64,000 nucleotides of DNA from Saprospiraceae bacterium (GTDB lineage: Bacteria; Bacteroidota; Bacteroidia; Chitinophagales; Saprospiraceae): contig JADJNF010000009.1 in the NCBI GenBank assembly GCA_016714445.1, positions 248,001 to 312,000 of the forward strand. Reading direction: 5' to 3'. The stretch's first letter is position 1. The number at the start of each line of letters is the position of its first letter. This document shows positions 34,384-43,665 of this stretch, one piece after another. Under the pieces are notes generated by a model that was given only the letters and a program-made list of their open reading frames with translations, had not been told where the DNA came from and made no database searches. The position numbers and the translations under genes were made by a program.

Positions 34384-36474
34384 ATGGAACCAGTCTCCAA
34401 AAAACCAAATGAGACTCCCGATGCCAAAACAAACACTCAAGTTTCGGGAACAAATTTTCAGTTCAGAACACCGGCAAATATCCAGGATTTTCCGGACGAT
34501 GCAACCAAACAATCAGAAATGAATCAGTTATGGAGTTCCAACCTGGATGGTTTTACCCGTCAAGGTATGCAGAGTAATCCGTGGAATTCGACCAACACTC
34601 CTCCAACCACCAATTACTACAACCCCGTGGACAACAACCCACCAAATAATACAGCCAATGTTCAGTGGTCTGCTTTCCCGGGTCGGTTGGCCTTCAACTT
34701 CCCCTCAGCAACTCAAAGTCAACTAAATCAAATGGCAGATACAGGCGTCATGCCCGGGCCAATATCCAATAATCCCTGTGGAACTGCCACACAAAACATT
34801 CCATATTATCCTTATGGTCCTCGTGGATGGCAGGATGAATATTGCGAATGGGCTGTTACTAAAAATGCTTCAGGTCAAATCATAAGGATAGACTTCACTT
34901 GCGAAAATCCCGAATACTGGAACAGCCTCTGGCTAACTGATCCCAACAAAGTGCTCACCTTATACCAAACTATATTAGATAAACCACAGATCACCCTGGC
35001 AGACCTGAGCCTACCCGGAGTCACCAATCCCATCACCCAGGGCCCAGTCTACAATCCATTAAACAAATGGAACAGCGGCACTGTATCTGATGACAGTCAG
35101 GGCGGCGCCATACATCTCACCAGCACACCGAATACACTCCAAACTGAAATAGGACTCGCTACTGCAGCTACAGTTCAACGCAACAATCCATCCGGCACTA
35201 CCGGAAATACATCCTGGCCATCCAGTCAGTACAATGCCTTACTTTGTGATGCCCAGTACGGACAAAAAAACAGGAACAGCGATCCCAACATAGGGGGCAC
35301 CGTAAATAGTTTTGTAACTGCTGCCAATATGGTGACGCTGGCAGACCCACCGGGTTTATACATACAAATGCCCAATTTTTCTACTTATGCAGCACCACAT
35401 GGAGACGATGTTTCCCAATTCTGGACCATAAAACGTGGTTCACTTACATTAAATGATCAGAGTGGCAATAAGTTGCCGGGCAATTTTATACTCCACGCCG
35501 TTTTTGAAGTACCTGCTTCCAAAGGTTATACCGTCAGCGATATCACTATAGGCGGCGTACCGATTACCTGGGGCTCACAAGTGGCAGCAACTTTCAAAAT
35601 GCAGATCGTCGCCAGTGCATATGCCGGCACAAAACCCGCCGGATATGATGCTGTAGGCAATACATCTCCGTCCAATACCTTTGCACAGCCATTACAATTG
35701 TTTTATGCTGACTTTTTTAATGCTGCATACAACACTATGGTACCCAATCCTGTCAATAACCCCATTTCACTGCTGAGCAACAGTACTTTTATACCATCGG
35801 TAATCTTTCTGAGCAACAATGGTGCATCCATGGTCATCACTTGTGCTACATGTACAGCTGCAGCAGGCAATCCTGCCACTTATCCAAATGTAAGTTTTGA
35901 TGATCCGGGCATTACTGCAGTGGTCACATCTGTGCAAAATAATGTCAACTATGCAGTTCCTGGCAATAGTATGCCAAGTAACAATACTGCTATTTTTATC
36001 ACGGTATCTGTAGCAAAGAATACTATACCTGGTGCAAGGAGTGTATTTGTTACCAACCCGGGGCAGTCCTTGAGTACTGCTATGCCTGCCTTACTGATGG
36101 TTCTCCCTACCACCATTCAGGCCAATATCAAATGGCAAAAGACGGGCGTCAATGTCTCCGCAGGACAACCGGTTAATATTACTTACCAAAGCGGACTATG
36201 GACAGCCAATCCAAATGACAACAATGGCCAGTTGTACAATGCTTATGGCAATCCTGGTTTCATAGCAGCAAAACCGGGATACACGATGCCAGGTCAAAAT
36301 GAAGGCGCTCTTATCGGGAAAATAGGAAATACAGTTTTTCTGGTCGGCATGGGAGTCACCTCTCCCTCCAATCTGAGCGGAGAATTGGAGCTATGTATCA
36401 ATGATGATCTGAATGGAGTCTATGGTCAGGGATTTAAAGACAATATTGGCAGTATTACGGTACTAATAGACTAA
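34384..36474 (+). CDS. Large protein of unknown function, no signal peptide, Asn/Pro/Thr-rich
   Basis: A 696-residue protein, unusually rich in Asn, Pro, Thr and Gly. The N-terminal 60 residues are polar (MEPVSKKPNETPDAKTNTQV). Distinct blocks: QWSAFPGRLAFNFPSATQSQL near 97, PYYPYGPRGWQDEYCEWAVTK near 140, a QFWTIKRGSLTLNDQSGNKL region near 350, and a C-terminal IPT/TIG-like strand set (PGARSVFVTNPGQSLS near 545). No signal peptide or membrane helix is visible. Codon use is GC-richer than in flanking genes. It precedes a c-type haem lipoprotein by 760 bases that contain an 84-bp repeat. I do not recognise the family. Confidence 0.72.
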   Translation: MEPVSKKPNETPDAKTNTQVSGTNFQFRTPANIQDFPDDATKQSEMNQLWSSNLDGFTRQGMQSNPWNSTNTPPTTNYYNPVDNNPPNNTANVQWSAFPGRLAFNFPSATQSQLNQMADTGVMPGPISNNPCGTATQNIPYYPYGPRGWQDEYCEWAVTKNASGQIIRIDFTCENPEYWNSLWLTDPNKVLTLYQTILDKPQITLADLSLPGVTNPITQGPVYNPLNKWNSGTVSDDSQGGAIHLTSTPNTLQTEIGLATAATVQRNNPSGTTGNTSWPSSQYNALLCDAQYGQKNRNSDPNIGGTVNSFVTAANMVTLADPPGLYIQMPNFSTYAAPHGDDVSQFWTIKRGSLTLNDQSGNKLPGNFILHAVFEVPASKGYTVSDITIGGVPITWGSQVAATFKMQIVASAYAGTKPAGYDAVGNTSPSNTFAQPLQLFYADFFNAAYNTMVPNPVNNPISLLSNSTFIPSVIFLSNNGASMVITCATCTAAAGNPATYPNVSFDDPGITAVVTSVQNNVNYAVPGNSMPSNNTAIFITVSVAKNTIPGARSVFVTNPGQSLSTAMPALLMVLPTTIQANIKWQKTGVNVSAGQPVNITYQSGLWTANPNDNNGQLYNAYGNPGFIAAKPGYTMPGQNEGALIGKIGNTVFLVGMGVTSPSNLSGELELCINDDLNGVYGQGFKDNIGSITVLID

Positions 36475-37236
36475 TTTAAGACAAGCATCATCAACATGTG
36501 AAATTGCCGAAAATGCACCTGATTGAATCCCGGATTATGCGTTAAGTATTATGATAAAGTTCTTTCGCATAGTTCGGGTAAATCAAAGAGCGGTTCAACA
36601 AAATGAATGACGAATGACGAATGGCGAATGACGAATGAAGAATTGAGCTGAACAACCGTATGCGGAATTATAAAATGGGAGGTCATCCCTTTAGGGAATG
36701 AGGGTAGCGGGGGGCGGAATCACGAATTGAGCTGAACGACCGCATGACAAATGATAAAATGGGAGGTCATCCCTTTAGGGAATGATGGTAGCGGGAGGCG
36801 GAATGAAGAATTGAGTGGAATGACCGCATGACAAATGATAAAATGGGAGGTCATCCCTTTAGGGAATGAGGGTAACGGGAGGCAGAATGAAGAATTGAGT
36901 TGAACAACCGTATACGGAATGATAAAATGGGAGGTCATCCCTTTAGGGAATTAGGGTAACGGGGGGCGGAATGACGAATGAGCAAAACAACCACCGTATG
37001 AGGAATGATCAGCAATCCTTGCAAGCCGACAACTCCACAATTCAGAAACTAAGCAAATCAACAATTTCAACAAATTAGAAAATCATTAAATGAACATGAA
37101 TCCATCTTTGTGGCACTTGCCCGATAAACGTGTTCAGGCAGGCACAAACCACAACGATTATTTTTTATCAAACCCGCCTGCTACAATTCGGGCAGGGATT
37201 CCATCTGACCTTTAAAAAAAAACAAAATTTAAACTC
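36475..37236. other. Intergenic region with tandem repeats
   Basis: Contains the 84-bp tandem repeat block (see 36589-36985) and a GC-richer stretch near 37110-37200. No gene seen. A minus-strand open frame (36720-36938) exists only because the 84-bp period is a multiple of three. Confidence 0.55.
36589..36985. repeat. 84-bp tandem repeat, about four units
   Basis: The anchor AAAATGGGAGGTCATCCC occurs at 36672, 36756, 36840 and 36924, exactly 84 bases apart. Each unit also carries a small hairpin (TCCC TTTA GGGA), a GGGGCGGAAT-like GC block and GAATTGAG. The first flank has extra short GAATGACGAATG direct repeats. Copies differ at a few positions each. A minisatellite-like or regulatory array rather than CRISPR, since there is no spacer variation. 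Confidence 0.85.
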
Positions 37237-38763
37237 ATGAAATCAAAAAAAATAATATCAGAAAAATGGCTATTGATTGCCTTGTTCACCTCGGCAATTT
37301 CTTGCAATCAAGTAAAAACACCGTCAGAAAATAGTCTGGCTGTGGCCGGTTCATCAACATCACCATCCTGTTCATGCTATTCGATAAGTTCGTTGTATAA
37401 TGTTATGATTAATTTCAACAATCAGGTACCGGGAGATCTGTCGTCATTCAGCACCCAATCTCAAGCGGATTGTTTTGCCTGGCAGGAATTTATATCCCTC
37501 AACTGGCCGGTCAATCCATCGGATAGTTTTGGTAATCCGTATGATCTGGCGCCTGTACAATGGGAAACCTACATGCCCAGAGAAGTACTTTTCCAACCCG
37601 GTGGCGTAGCACCTCCCAAATGGGGGACACTGGTCTCTGATGAATACGCTGCCAGATTTAAAAGTCAAAAAATGATATTCACAAAAAACAATACCAAGCT
37701 GCTCACATTCACCAGTAAGGTCAATAGTACAGATACGCTCATAGACCTGACCGTTCAGCAGGCAGCGCCTCAGGGAAAACCCAACTGGCTGGGGGCACAA
37801 AACGGCACAAATGTTTGGTATGAAATCATGCTGAATGAAGATTACTACAATTTTGTAGTGAAAAACGGGTATTACAATGCACAAACTCAACACGACTCGG
37901 TCAAAGCAGGTATTCCGATCAATTTTCCTCAGGGGGTATATCAGGGAACCACCGGAGCTATTGAACTAAAAGCTGCCTGGATGGAAGTGCCCAATCCGAC
38001 TGCACCACAGTGGAGGAGATACAAACTATCCACGGCCACCGTGCTCGACCCCGGAAGTAACCAACTGCGTACCACAACCGTAGCACTTGTAGGTTTGCAC
38101 ATACTGCACAAAACACAAAACCAGCCCACATGGGTATGGGCTACATTTGAGCAGATAGATAATGTACCGGGCAAAACCGGAAGTCCCGAACCGCCATATG
38201 GATACAATTTTTACAACAGCAAATGTACTGCACAGCAGGTGAAAATTAAAACCACTCGTGGTGACTCTACCGTCACTGTTTCCTGTGCGACCAACACATC
38301 ACCACCGTACTATCTTATGCAGGCACCACCGGTACCGATTCAGTTGACACGCACCAATGCTATAGACTCCATCGATGCAGCTCCAATCAATACCATGATG
38401 CAAAAAAACATACGGCAGTTTTATCCCAATGCGGTATGGCAATATTATCAGCTGGTCGATGTGATCTGGTCACAAAGCCTGCAACCCGATCCTACTTCGC
38501 CTATACAAGCGCCCCGAAACCTGAACCTATCTTCCATGACCAGCGGGGTCCCCATAGTAGCCAATTCCACTCTTGAGAGTTATGTACAAAAAACCAATAC
38601 TTGTATAAGTTGTCATGTGTACAGCACCATTGCACCTTATCCGCTGGATACGGCCAATAATAATGTATTCGGAGATTTTAGTTTTGCGATCACTTTTGCT
38701 AAGTACAATACAGCTCAGAAGCGTTTGCCTGCTCGAAAAGTTACGGGCAGAAAGAAACAATGA
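37237..38763 (+). CDS. Exported c-type haem lipoprotein of unknown family
   Basis: A 508-residue lipoprotein (lipobox AISC, Cys23). It has a Trp-rich signature FAWQEFISLNWP at residues 80-91, which recurs in a poorly described bacterial family with one C-terminal haem site. The haem motif is CISCH at 456-460, in a terminal region ending near FGDFSFAITFAKY. Most of the protein is beta-rich and Pro/Thr-rich like its upstream neighbour, and both have higher GC than the flanks. So it is probably an electron-accepting or redox-sensing extracytoplasmic protein working with the 696-residue protein. That partnership is an inference from adjacency. Confidence 0.75.
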   Translation: MKSKKIISEKWLLIALFTSAISCNQVKTPSENSLAVAGSSTSPSCSCYSISSLYNVMINFNNQVPGDLSSFSTQSQADCFAWQEFISLNWPVNPSDSFGNPYDLAPVQWETYMPREVLFQPGGVAPPKWGTLVSDEYAARFKSQKMIFTKNNTKLLTFTSKVNSTDTLIDLTVQQAAPQGKPNWLGAQNGTNVWYEIMLNEDYYNFVVKNGYYNAQTQHDSVKAGIPINFPQGVYQGTTGAIELKAAWMEVPNPTAPQWRRYKLSTATVLDPGSNQLRTTTVALVGLHILHKTQNQPTWVWATFEQIDNVPGKTGSPEPPYGYNFYNSKCTAQQVKIKTTRGDSTVTVSCATNTSPPYYLMQAPPVPIQLTRTNAIDSIDAAPINTMMQKNIRQFYPNAVWQYYQLVDVIWSQSLQPDPTSPIQAPRNLNLSSMTSGVPIVANSTLESYVQKTNTCISCHVYSTIAPYPLDTANNNVFGDFSFAITFAKYNTAQKRLPARKVTGRKKQ

Positions 38764-39007
38764 TGTCATTTTTTGATTAAAAACAGGTATGGATTGAGCC
38801 GTATCTTGGGTTTAATGATATGTTTTTTCAAAATAATAACTCTGTTATACCAAAATCAAGTATAAGTACGTATATTTATCATTCTGAATTGAATTTAATT
38901 TGCAAATCATTCAGGAGTAACGTGGTATTCAATGTATTGGGTATTTTGCCGGCATACAGCGTTTGATGGGATGGAATCATTTTTTAACCTTTAAAAAAAA
39001 CCAAGTT

Positions 39008-39406
39008 ATGCGATCTTTAATCTTTTTTATCTGTGTCTTTGGAATGGCATCGTGCAAACAAGAAGCCACTCCAACGACGGATCCCGCCCCTGCATCAGTT
39101 GCTACAGGCAATCAGGATACGATTTCTCAACAAACATTTCTGAACTGGACCACCACCTGGGATTCTCTGGGCAAAGCCTTCACAGATACGTTGTTGGTAC
39201 AGTACTTTGATATGCCGGTTATCGACCTTAAAGAAACATTGGGTGAAAATCCATCTAAGGCAAGGTTTTATAATGGCCTGGAAGACAAAGGAAAAGGGCA
39301 TTATGAAGCACATCTTATTTTGACAGCAGTGGGTGATGACGGTAAAGACAAAGGTCAGTATTTTGATATCACTCAACCATGTCCACCTATTTGTAAACCA
39401 AAGTGA
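39008..39406 (+). CDS. Small lipoprotein of unknown function
   Basis: A 132-residue lipoprotein (MRSLIFFICVFGMASC, Cys16) with an Ala/Pro/Thr linker, then an acidic alpha/beta body (NWTTTWDSLGKAFTDTLLVQY, ENPSKARFYNGLE) and a C-terminal QPCPPICKPK tail with two Cys. The ATG at 39008 is chosen because the upstream extension is not signal-like. It follows the haem lipoprotein by 244 bases on the same strand. Possibly the third member of that module. Confidence 0.68.
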   Translation: MRSLIFFICVFGMASCKQEATPTTDPAPASVATGNQDTISQQTFLNWTTTWDSLGKAFTDTLLVQYFDMPVIDLKETLGENPSKARFYNGLEDKGKGHYEAHLILTAVGDDGKDKGQYFDITQPCPPICKPK

Positions 39407-39856
39407 TTGTTTTTTTATTATAGTATAGTTATTGTTCAGGTATGTTTTTTTTAGAATATGTTTAAATTTTAATGTTTGAGCGAAAGTTAGCAAATTTAAT
39501 TTTAGACAAGGTGCGCCTGAGGCGCACAGTCGTAGCCGGCAGTTACGGCGAAAAATACAACGCTGGATAAAATAATATTTGCCACTTGTAGCCAAATGGT
39601 GGAATTTTAAACATACTCTTAATCATAAATTGTTTTTGATTTGGTGTACCTGGTATTTTTTAGATAATATGTTTATTCTCTTTGCAGTAAAAGTGTATCA
39701 CAAATTGTACAAATTCGGTGGTCACTTTATACCTTGTTTTCAAAGTATAAATAATTATCTCTAATAGTATGTCAGATGTAATTTTAGGTAGAAAATTGCA
39801 GGCTTAGCTCACTTCACAGGAAGTTGCTGCTTGCAAAAACACCATAGGATTTTTGA
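39407..39856. other. Intergenic with hairpin
   Basis: A perfect palindrome (GTGCGCC TGA GGCGCAC) lies at 39511-39527. Around 39795-39838 there is an AGCTCACTTCACAGGAAGTTGCTGC repeat-like stretch. No gene is seen: the open frame at 39579 lacks any feature. Confidence 0.4.
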
Positions 39857-40576
39857 TTGGATGAACAATACGTGGATCTTTTCCTCAAAAATATAATACG
39901 ATATCAGGTGCATGATATTTTTAGGATTATTGTATGGGGTGTAGTCGGTTTATCTGTTTTATTGGCTGGTTTGACCATCATCAGGTTTAAAGCTTTCTCA
40001 GGATACCTGAGGTATTACGGATTATGGATTATCAACAGTGCCTTCATGGAGACGGCGGCTAAGTTATTGGTGGACCTTGACTATCAGAACTTATTTCTAT
40101 TCCATATCAACGCTGTCATTGAGTATACATTACTGGTACTCATATTTGATCATTTGCTGAAAGATATTGGGCAAAAGGGAATACATTTTATACTTTTCCC
40201 GGGTATAGCTGCCATATTGCTCAATTCTATTTTTGTTCAGACCCCGCATACGTTCAATTCTTATTCGCTCACATTGATCAGCCTGGCGACGGTGCTGGTG
40301 TGTGTGTATTATTTTTTCCTGCTTTCCGACATGTCATGGACACTTGACAAAAAAATGTTTCAGGCCATCCTGATAGGGGCCATATTTATTTTACATATTT
40401 CATCATTGCTACCCATTTTATTTGGAAATCATCTGGTGCTTATGGACCTTAATGAACAATATATCGTATGGTTACTCAGGGCATGTATTGTGCTGGTGGT
40501 AAAAATCATCCTGTTTTACACCCTTTTGTCATATGTATTTACTGAAGATTTACAAGACACACATTATGAAAGATAG
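39857..40576 (+). CDS. Polytopic membrane protein, probable sensor partner of the adjacent histidine kinase
   Basis: A 239-residue protein with about seven hydrophobic helices and short loops, no enzymatic domain. It overlaps the start of a NarL-type histidine kinase by 11 bases, so the three genes are co-translated and it probably supplies the membrane input. The start is uncertain: an in-frame stop at 39854-39856 leaves only a TTG at 39857 or a GTG at 39872 as starts, with no ATG before the first helix. Family not recognised. Confidence 0.7.
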   Translation: MDEQYVDLFLKNIIRYQVHDIFRIIVWGVVGLSVLLAGLTIIRFKAFSGYLRYYGLWIINSAFMETAAKLLVDLDYQNLFLFHINAVIEYTLLVLIFDHLLKDIGQKGIHFILFPGIAAILLNSIFVQTPHTFNSYSLTLISLATVLVCVYYFFLLSDMSWTLDKKMFQAILIGAIFILHISSLLPILFGNHLVLMDLNEQYIVWLLRACIVLVVKIILFYTLLSYVFTEDLQDTHYER

Positions 40577-41351
40577 CACTGTAGTAGTTTTTATTGTTGT
40601 GAGTATGGTCATTCTACTTATCATCTCATTGAGTGTTTTATGGTTTTTTTATCATACACAAAATAAAATTATAAAACTAAAGCTGAAAGAGCAGGCTGCA
40701 AAAATTGAATATCACAAAAATCTGTTGCTCAATACGATCAAAACCCAGGAAAATGAAAGGGCCAGAATAGCCGGTGAATTGCATGATGATGTAGCTTCAA
40801 AGCTTAATGTAGTACATCTCAATATTCATTTGCTCAAAAAACTCTCGGGAAATACTCCGGAACATGCCAAAATTATAGATCATATAGAAACATCACTGAA
40901 TGAAAGTATCCACAGGACAAGAGTGATTTCTCATGAACTAATGCCTCAGGTGCTCAAAAAATTTGGTTTTCATTATGCTTTACATGAATTGGCACAATCG
41001 ATCAATGTTACCGGCAGCTTTCACTTATTCGTTAAAGATTCCCATCTGTGTGAGATCAGTGATGATTTTAAAATACTCCATTTATTCAGGATTATACAAG
41101 AGTTGCTAAGCAATACCATCAAGTATGCACGTGCACAATATATTAATATTAACTTTGAAAAAACCGTTGACCATATTATCATGACGTACCAGGATGACGG
41201 TATAGGATTTGATGCTGAAAAATCCTCAGAAGGGCTTGGATTATATAATATAAAAACCAGGAGCGAATTGTTGGGCGGAGATGTGACTTTTAAAAACAGT
41301 GAAGAACAAACAGGAAGTATTTGTATAGTAAAATTCAAAAAAGATGAGTAA
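40566..41351 (+). CDS. Membrane-anchored NarL-type histidine kinase (HisKA_3)
   Basis: A sensor kinase with one N-terminal membrane helix (about residues 7-29) and a coiled-coil linker. The dimerisation and phospho-acceptor motif is ERARIAGELHDDVASKL (His73), followed by a HATPase domain with the N-box (RIIQELLSNTIKYA), the G1 box (YQDDGIGFD) and a G2 box (GLGLYNIKTRSELLGG). It lacks a sensing domain of its own, which fits input from the membrane protein that overlaps its start. The ATG at 40566 is preferred (MKDSTVVV). It phosphorylates the response regulator encoded with an 8-base overlap. Confidence 0.9.
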   Translation: MKDSTVVVFIVVSMVILLIISLSVLWFFYHTQNKIIKLKLKEQAAKIEYHKNLLLNTIKTQENERARIAGELHDDVASKLNVVHLNIHLLKKLSGNTPEHAKIIDHIETSLNESIHRTRVISHELMPQVLKKFGFHYALHELAQSINVTGSFHLFVKDSHLCEISDDFKILHLFRIIQELLSNTIKYARAQYININFEKTVDHIIMTYQDDGIGFDAEKSSEGLGLYNIKTRSELLGGDVTFKNSEEQTGSICIVKFKKDE

Positions 41352-42009
41352 AATAAGGATAGCCATTGCAGATGACCAACTGTTGTTTATACAGGGATTA
41401 AAAATGATCATCGAACAAGATCCGACGCTGGAAGTTTCTTTTTCTGCTCAGAACGGAAAAGTATTTCTTGAAAAATTAATGGCTCAACCAGACATGGCAG
41501 ATATAGTCCTGCTTGATTTAGAAATGCCCGTGATGGATGGTGTAAAAGTATTGATGGAGATCATCGCCAATAACTACCCGATCAAAGTGATCATCCTTAC
41601 CTCTCATTACAATGACGGTATGATTATAAAATTACTGGATGAAGGTGCAGCAGGTTTTCTGGCCAAAAATGAAGACCCGGATGTAGTTATAGAAACGATC
41701 AGACAAGTGCACCAAAAAAGCTTTTATATCAACAACTACATCCTTCAGCTCATCAGAAACCGCCGACTTTTTGCTAAAAAAAGGACCAGCCAACAGGACC
41801 TGACAAAACGGGAATCCGAAATATTGACCCTGATCTGTGAAGAAAAAACCAATAAAGAAATTGCCGATATGCTGTATCTGAGTGCCCGGACAGTAGAAGG
41901 CCACCGGCAAAATATACTGGAGAAAACAGGATGTAAAAATACCGTTGGTCTGGTCATTTATGCCATTGAGCACCACATCATTGATATCAATATTTCAAGG
42001 TACCATTGA
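41344..42009 (+). CDS. NarL/FixJ-family response regulator
   Basis: A receiver domain (about 3-120) with the acidic pocket ADDQ, the phospho-acceptor Asp58 in LLDLEMPVMDG, the Thr switch in ILTSHYND and Lys in FLAKNED, then a C-terminal LuxR-type HTH (LTKRESEILTLICEEKTNKE, ARTVEGHRQNIL). Overlaps the kinase gene by 8 bases. Ends a three-gene operon. Its DNA target cannot be inferred. Confidence 0.94.
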   Translation: MSKIRIAIADDQLLFIQGLKMIIEQDPTLEVSFSAQNGKVFLEKLMAQPDMADIVLLDLEMPVMDGVKVLMEIIANNYPIKVIILTSHYNDGMIIKLLDEGAAGFLAKNEDPDVVIETIRQVHQKSFYINNYILQLIRNRRLFAKKRTSQQDLTKRESEILTLICEEKTNKEIADMLYLSARTVEGHRQNILEKTGCKNTVGLVIYAIEHHIIDINISRYH

Positions 42010-42315
42010 TATATTTGGGTGTGGGCAGACCTTAGAAAGCCTGGTTTAAACAAACATAGCAATAAGTTTAACTCGAATATACGGAAAAGCAGCCTTAGTG
42101 TTGTGCGTTGTTTCAAGCGTCCGCAATTAAATCAAAAAAAAGCGTCCCCGCCAGAGACCAAATCAACTCAAAAGATAAAGCTACATGCAGACAAAAAACA
42201 TCTGCATGTAGCTTCGGTATCAGGACATCACATCTAAATATCATATCGACTGAAGATTATTCTTTGGGAATTTATTCTCTTCTGTACAACAAGGGTTTAA
42301 ATGATATAAATGCAA
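42010..42315. other. Intergenic with strong hairpin
   Basis: Between the convergent response regulator gene and a T9SS gene. Holds the 14-bp perfect stem at 42178-42214. Nothing else was recognised. Confidence 0.4.
42178..42214. terminator. Perfect 14-bp hairpin between convergent genes
   Basis: AAGCTACATGCAGA pairs with its complement across a 9-nt A-rich loop. The run of A before it gives T after it only weakly on the minus strand, so bidirectional termination is probable but not certain. Confidence 0.6.
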
Positions 42316-42756
42316 TCATTCCTGACCAACCTTAATGATTTTGATAGGTTTAAATTCCATTACATTAGAGGATACAAAATAAGCGCCGGGGGGAAGTTGC
42401 GATATGTCCAATTCTACTACTGACTGGGTATCATCCAGTACTTTGGATATCAAAAGTTGACCTTGCATTGAATATATATATACTTCGGCTGGAAAATCAG
42501 GGAGTTTGTCTATGTCCATTCGGAGGATGTCTTCTACAGGGTTAGAGCTGATACGTATGCCAATGGTCATGGAAGTCACTACGACTTTTAAGGGAATACT
42601 ATAATCTGTCTGCCCATCAAAATCAACTTGTTTGACCCGGTAATAATAAGTATTGCCGGGGATAGCGGTATCATCTATAAACGTATATTGACTGCGGTCC
42701 GATGTATTGCCCGCACCTTTTACTTCACCGATGGCTTCATATCTGTTTTCATCCAT
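42316..42756 (-). CDS. T9SS-sorted surface protein, C-terminal part (frameshifted from 42720-43487)
   Basis: Continues the upstream protein after a frameshift. It reads MDENRYEAIGEVKGAG, then a fibronectin-like TFIDDTAIPGNTYYYRVKQV and a terminal T9SS type A sorting domain: SNPVEDILRMDI, PAEVYIYSMQGQLL and the last strand PIKIIKVGQE. Such tails direct secretion and surface attachment through the type IX system. On the coding strand, adding one T to the T6 run (A6 at 42772-42777 on the plus strand) joins EVNNDFF to EVQRSMDENRYEA, making one gene 42316-43487. Confidence 0.8.
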   Translation of the reverse strand: MDENRYEAIGEVKGAGNTSDRSQYTFIDDTAIPGNTYYYRVKQVDFDGQTDYSIPLKVVVTSMTIGIRISSNPVEDILRMDIDKLPDFPAEVYIYSMQGQLLISKVLDDTQSVVELDISQLPPGAYFVSSNVMEFKPIKIIKVGQE

Positions 42757-43487
42757 ACTTCTCTGTACTTCAAAAAATCATTATTTACTTCAGACGCTGT
42801 CGACCATGATAAATGTACACGTCTTTCTTTATCCAGAGAGCTAAATATCCCCAACCATCTTACAGGCAGCGGAGCACCTTTATTGGTGTTAAAAACAGTT
42901 AGTCTTGTATCTTGACTTTGTCCTCCAAAATCTGCACAAGCACGTATTTCAATGGTATTGCCAGTTGTTGATTGTGTCCAGGAGCCTCCAGTATTTGTGC
43001 CTGCAATGCTGAAGTTAGGACTAACCGTCCAGGCACCACCATTAACCCTGTAACCAAAATTGACATGCCCATCAGAAGTTGCATTATCAGATCCAAATTT
43101 TACTGCTGCAAAATTCATCTGTACAGGACCCAGTCCATTAACATTTATAACTTCGGAATTTACACAAGCCAAACCGTCAGGATCTTCCCATTCTATAAAA
43201 CCGCTTGGCATCGTCATGACCCAGTCATGATTGCCTAAGGTGGAATATTGAATTGTGATGGGTCTGGCTGGATCAGGTGCTGTCAAATACCAATTCATTC
43301 CTGTGACATTATAAGTTGGGCAAGCAGGAGGATTGTTGGTGGGACCACATGCATTTCCGCTCACCAAAGGCGGTGTGATGCCTCGATTTGCTGTCATTAG
43401 AGTTGGCGACCATTGGGCATTTATGCTTACACTTTGAAAGAATATGCAATAAATGGCAATTAAACGAATATTTTTAAAGATGTTCAT
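42720..43487 (-). CDS. T9SS-sorted surface protein, N-terminal part
   Basis: An exported protein with a signal peptide (MNIFKNIRLIAIYCIFFQSVSINAQ, start ATG at 43487), a Trp/Gly/Asn-rich beta domain (SPTLMTANRGITPPLVSG, GFIEWEDPDGLACVN, VNFGYRVNGGAWT) and the LPVRWLGIFSSLDKERRVHLS linker common before T9SS tails. The frame goes wrong at EVNNDFL, where the linker should continue into EVQRS. The C-terminal sorting domain is found in the next frame (42316-42756). Function beyond surface display not known. Confidence 0.78.
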   Translation of the reverse strand: MNIFKNIRLIAIYCIFFQSVSINAQWSPTLMTANRGITPPLVSGNACGPTNNPPACPTYNVTGMNWYLTAPDPARPITIQYSTLGNHDWVMTMPSGFIEWEDPDGLACVNSEVINVNGLGPVQMNFAAVKFGSDNATSDGHVNFGYRVNGGAWTVSPNFSIAGTNTGGSWTQSTTGNTIEIRACADFGGQSQDTRLTVFNTNKGAPLPVRWLGIFSSLDKERRVHLSWSTASEVNNDFLKYREVWMKTDMKPSVK

Positions 43488-43665
43488 AACGACAAAATTT
43501 ACAGATTTAGCAGAATTTTGATATTTTAATAATATCGCATCATCAAACATTGAAAGGTTTTGGGAAAAGAATAAAAAGTATACATTGTTTACGTCAAATT
43601 ATTGACATCACGTACGGACTTGGTCTAAATTCTATCCCAATTCCTTTTCAACATACTCAAATCTA

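Noticed and set aside
36720..36938. Minus-strand open frame of 72 codons in the 84-bp repeats
   Set aside because: It exists because 84 is a multiple of three; composition and lack of any motif argue against a gene.
36589..36985. CRISPR array at the 84-bp repeats
   Set aside because: The whole 84-base unit is repeated; there are no unique spacers between short conserved repeats.
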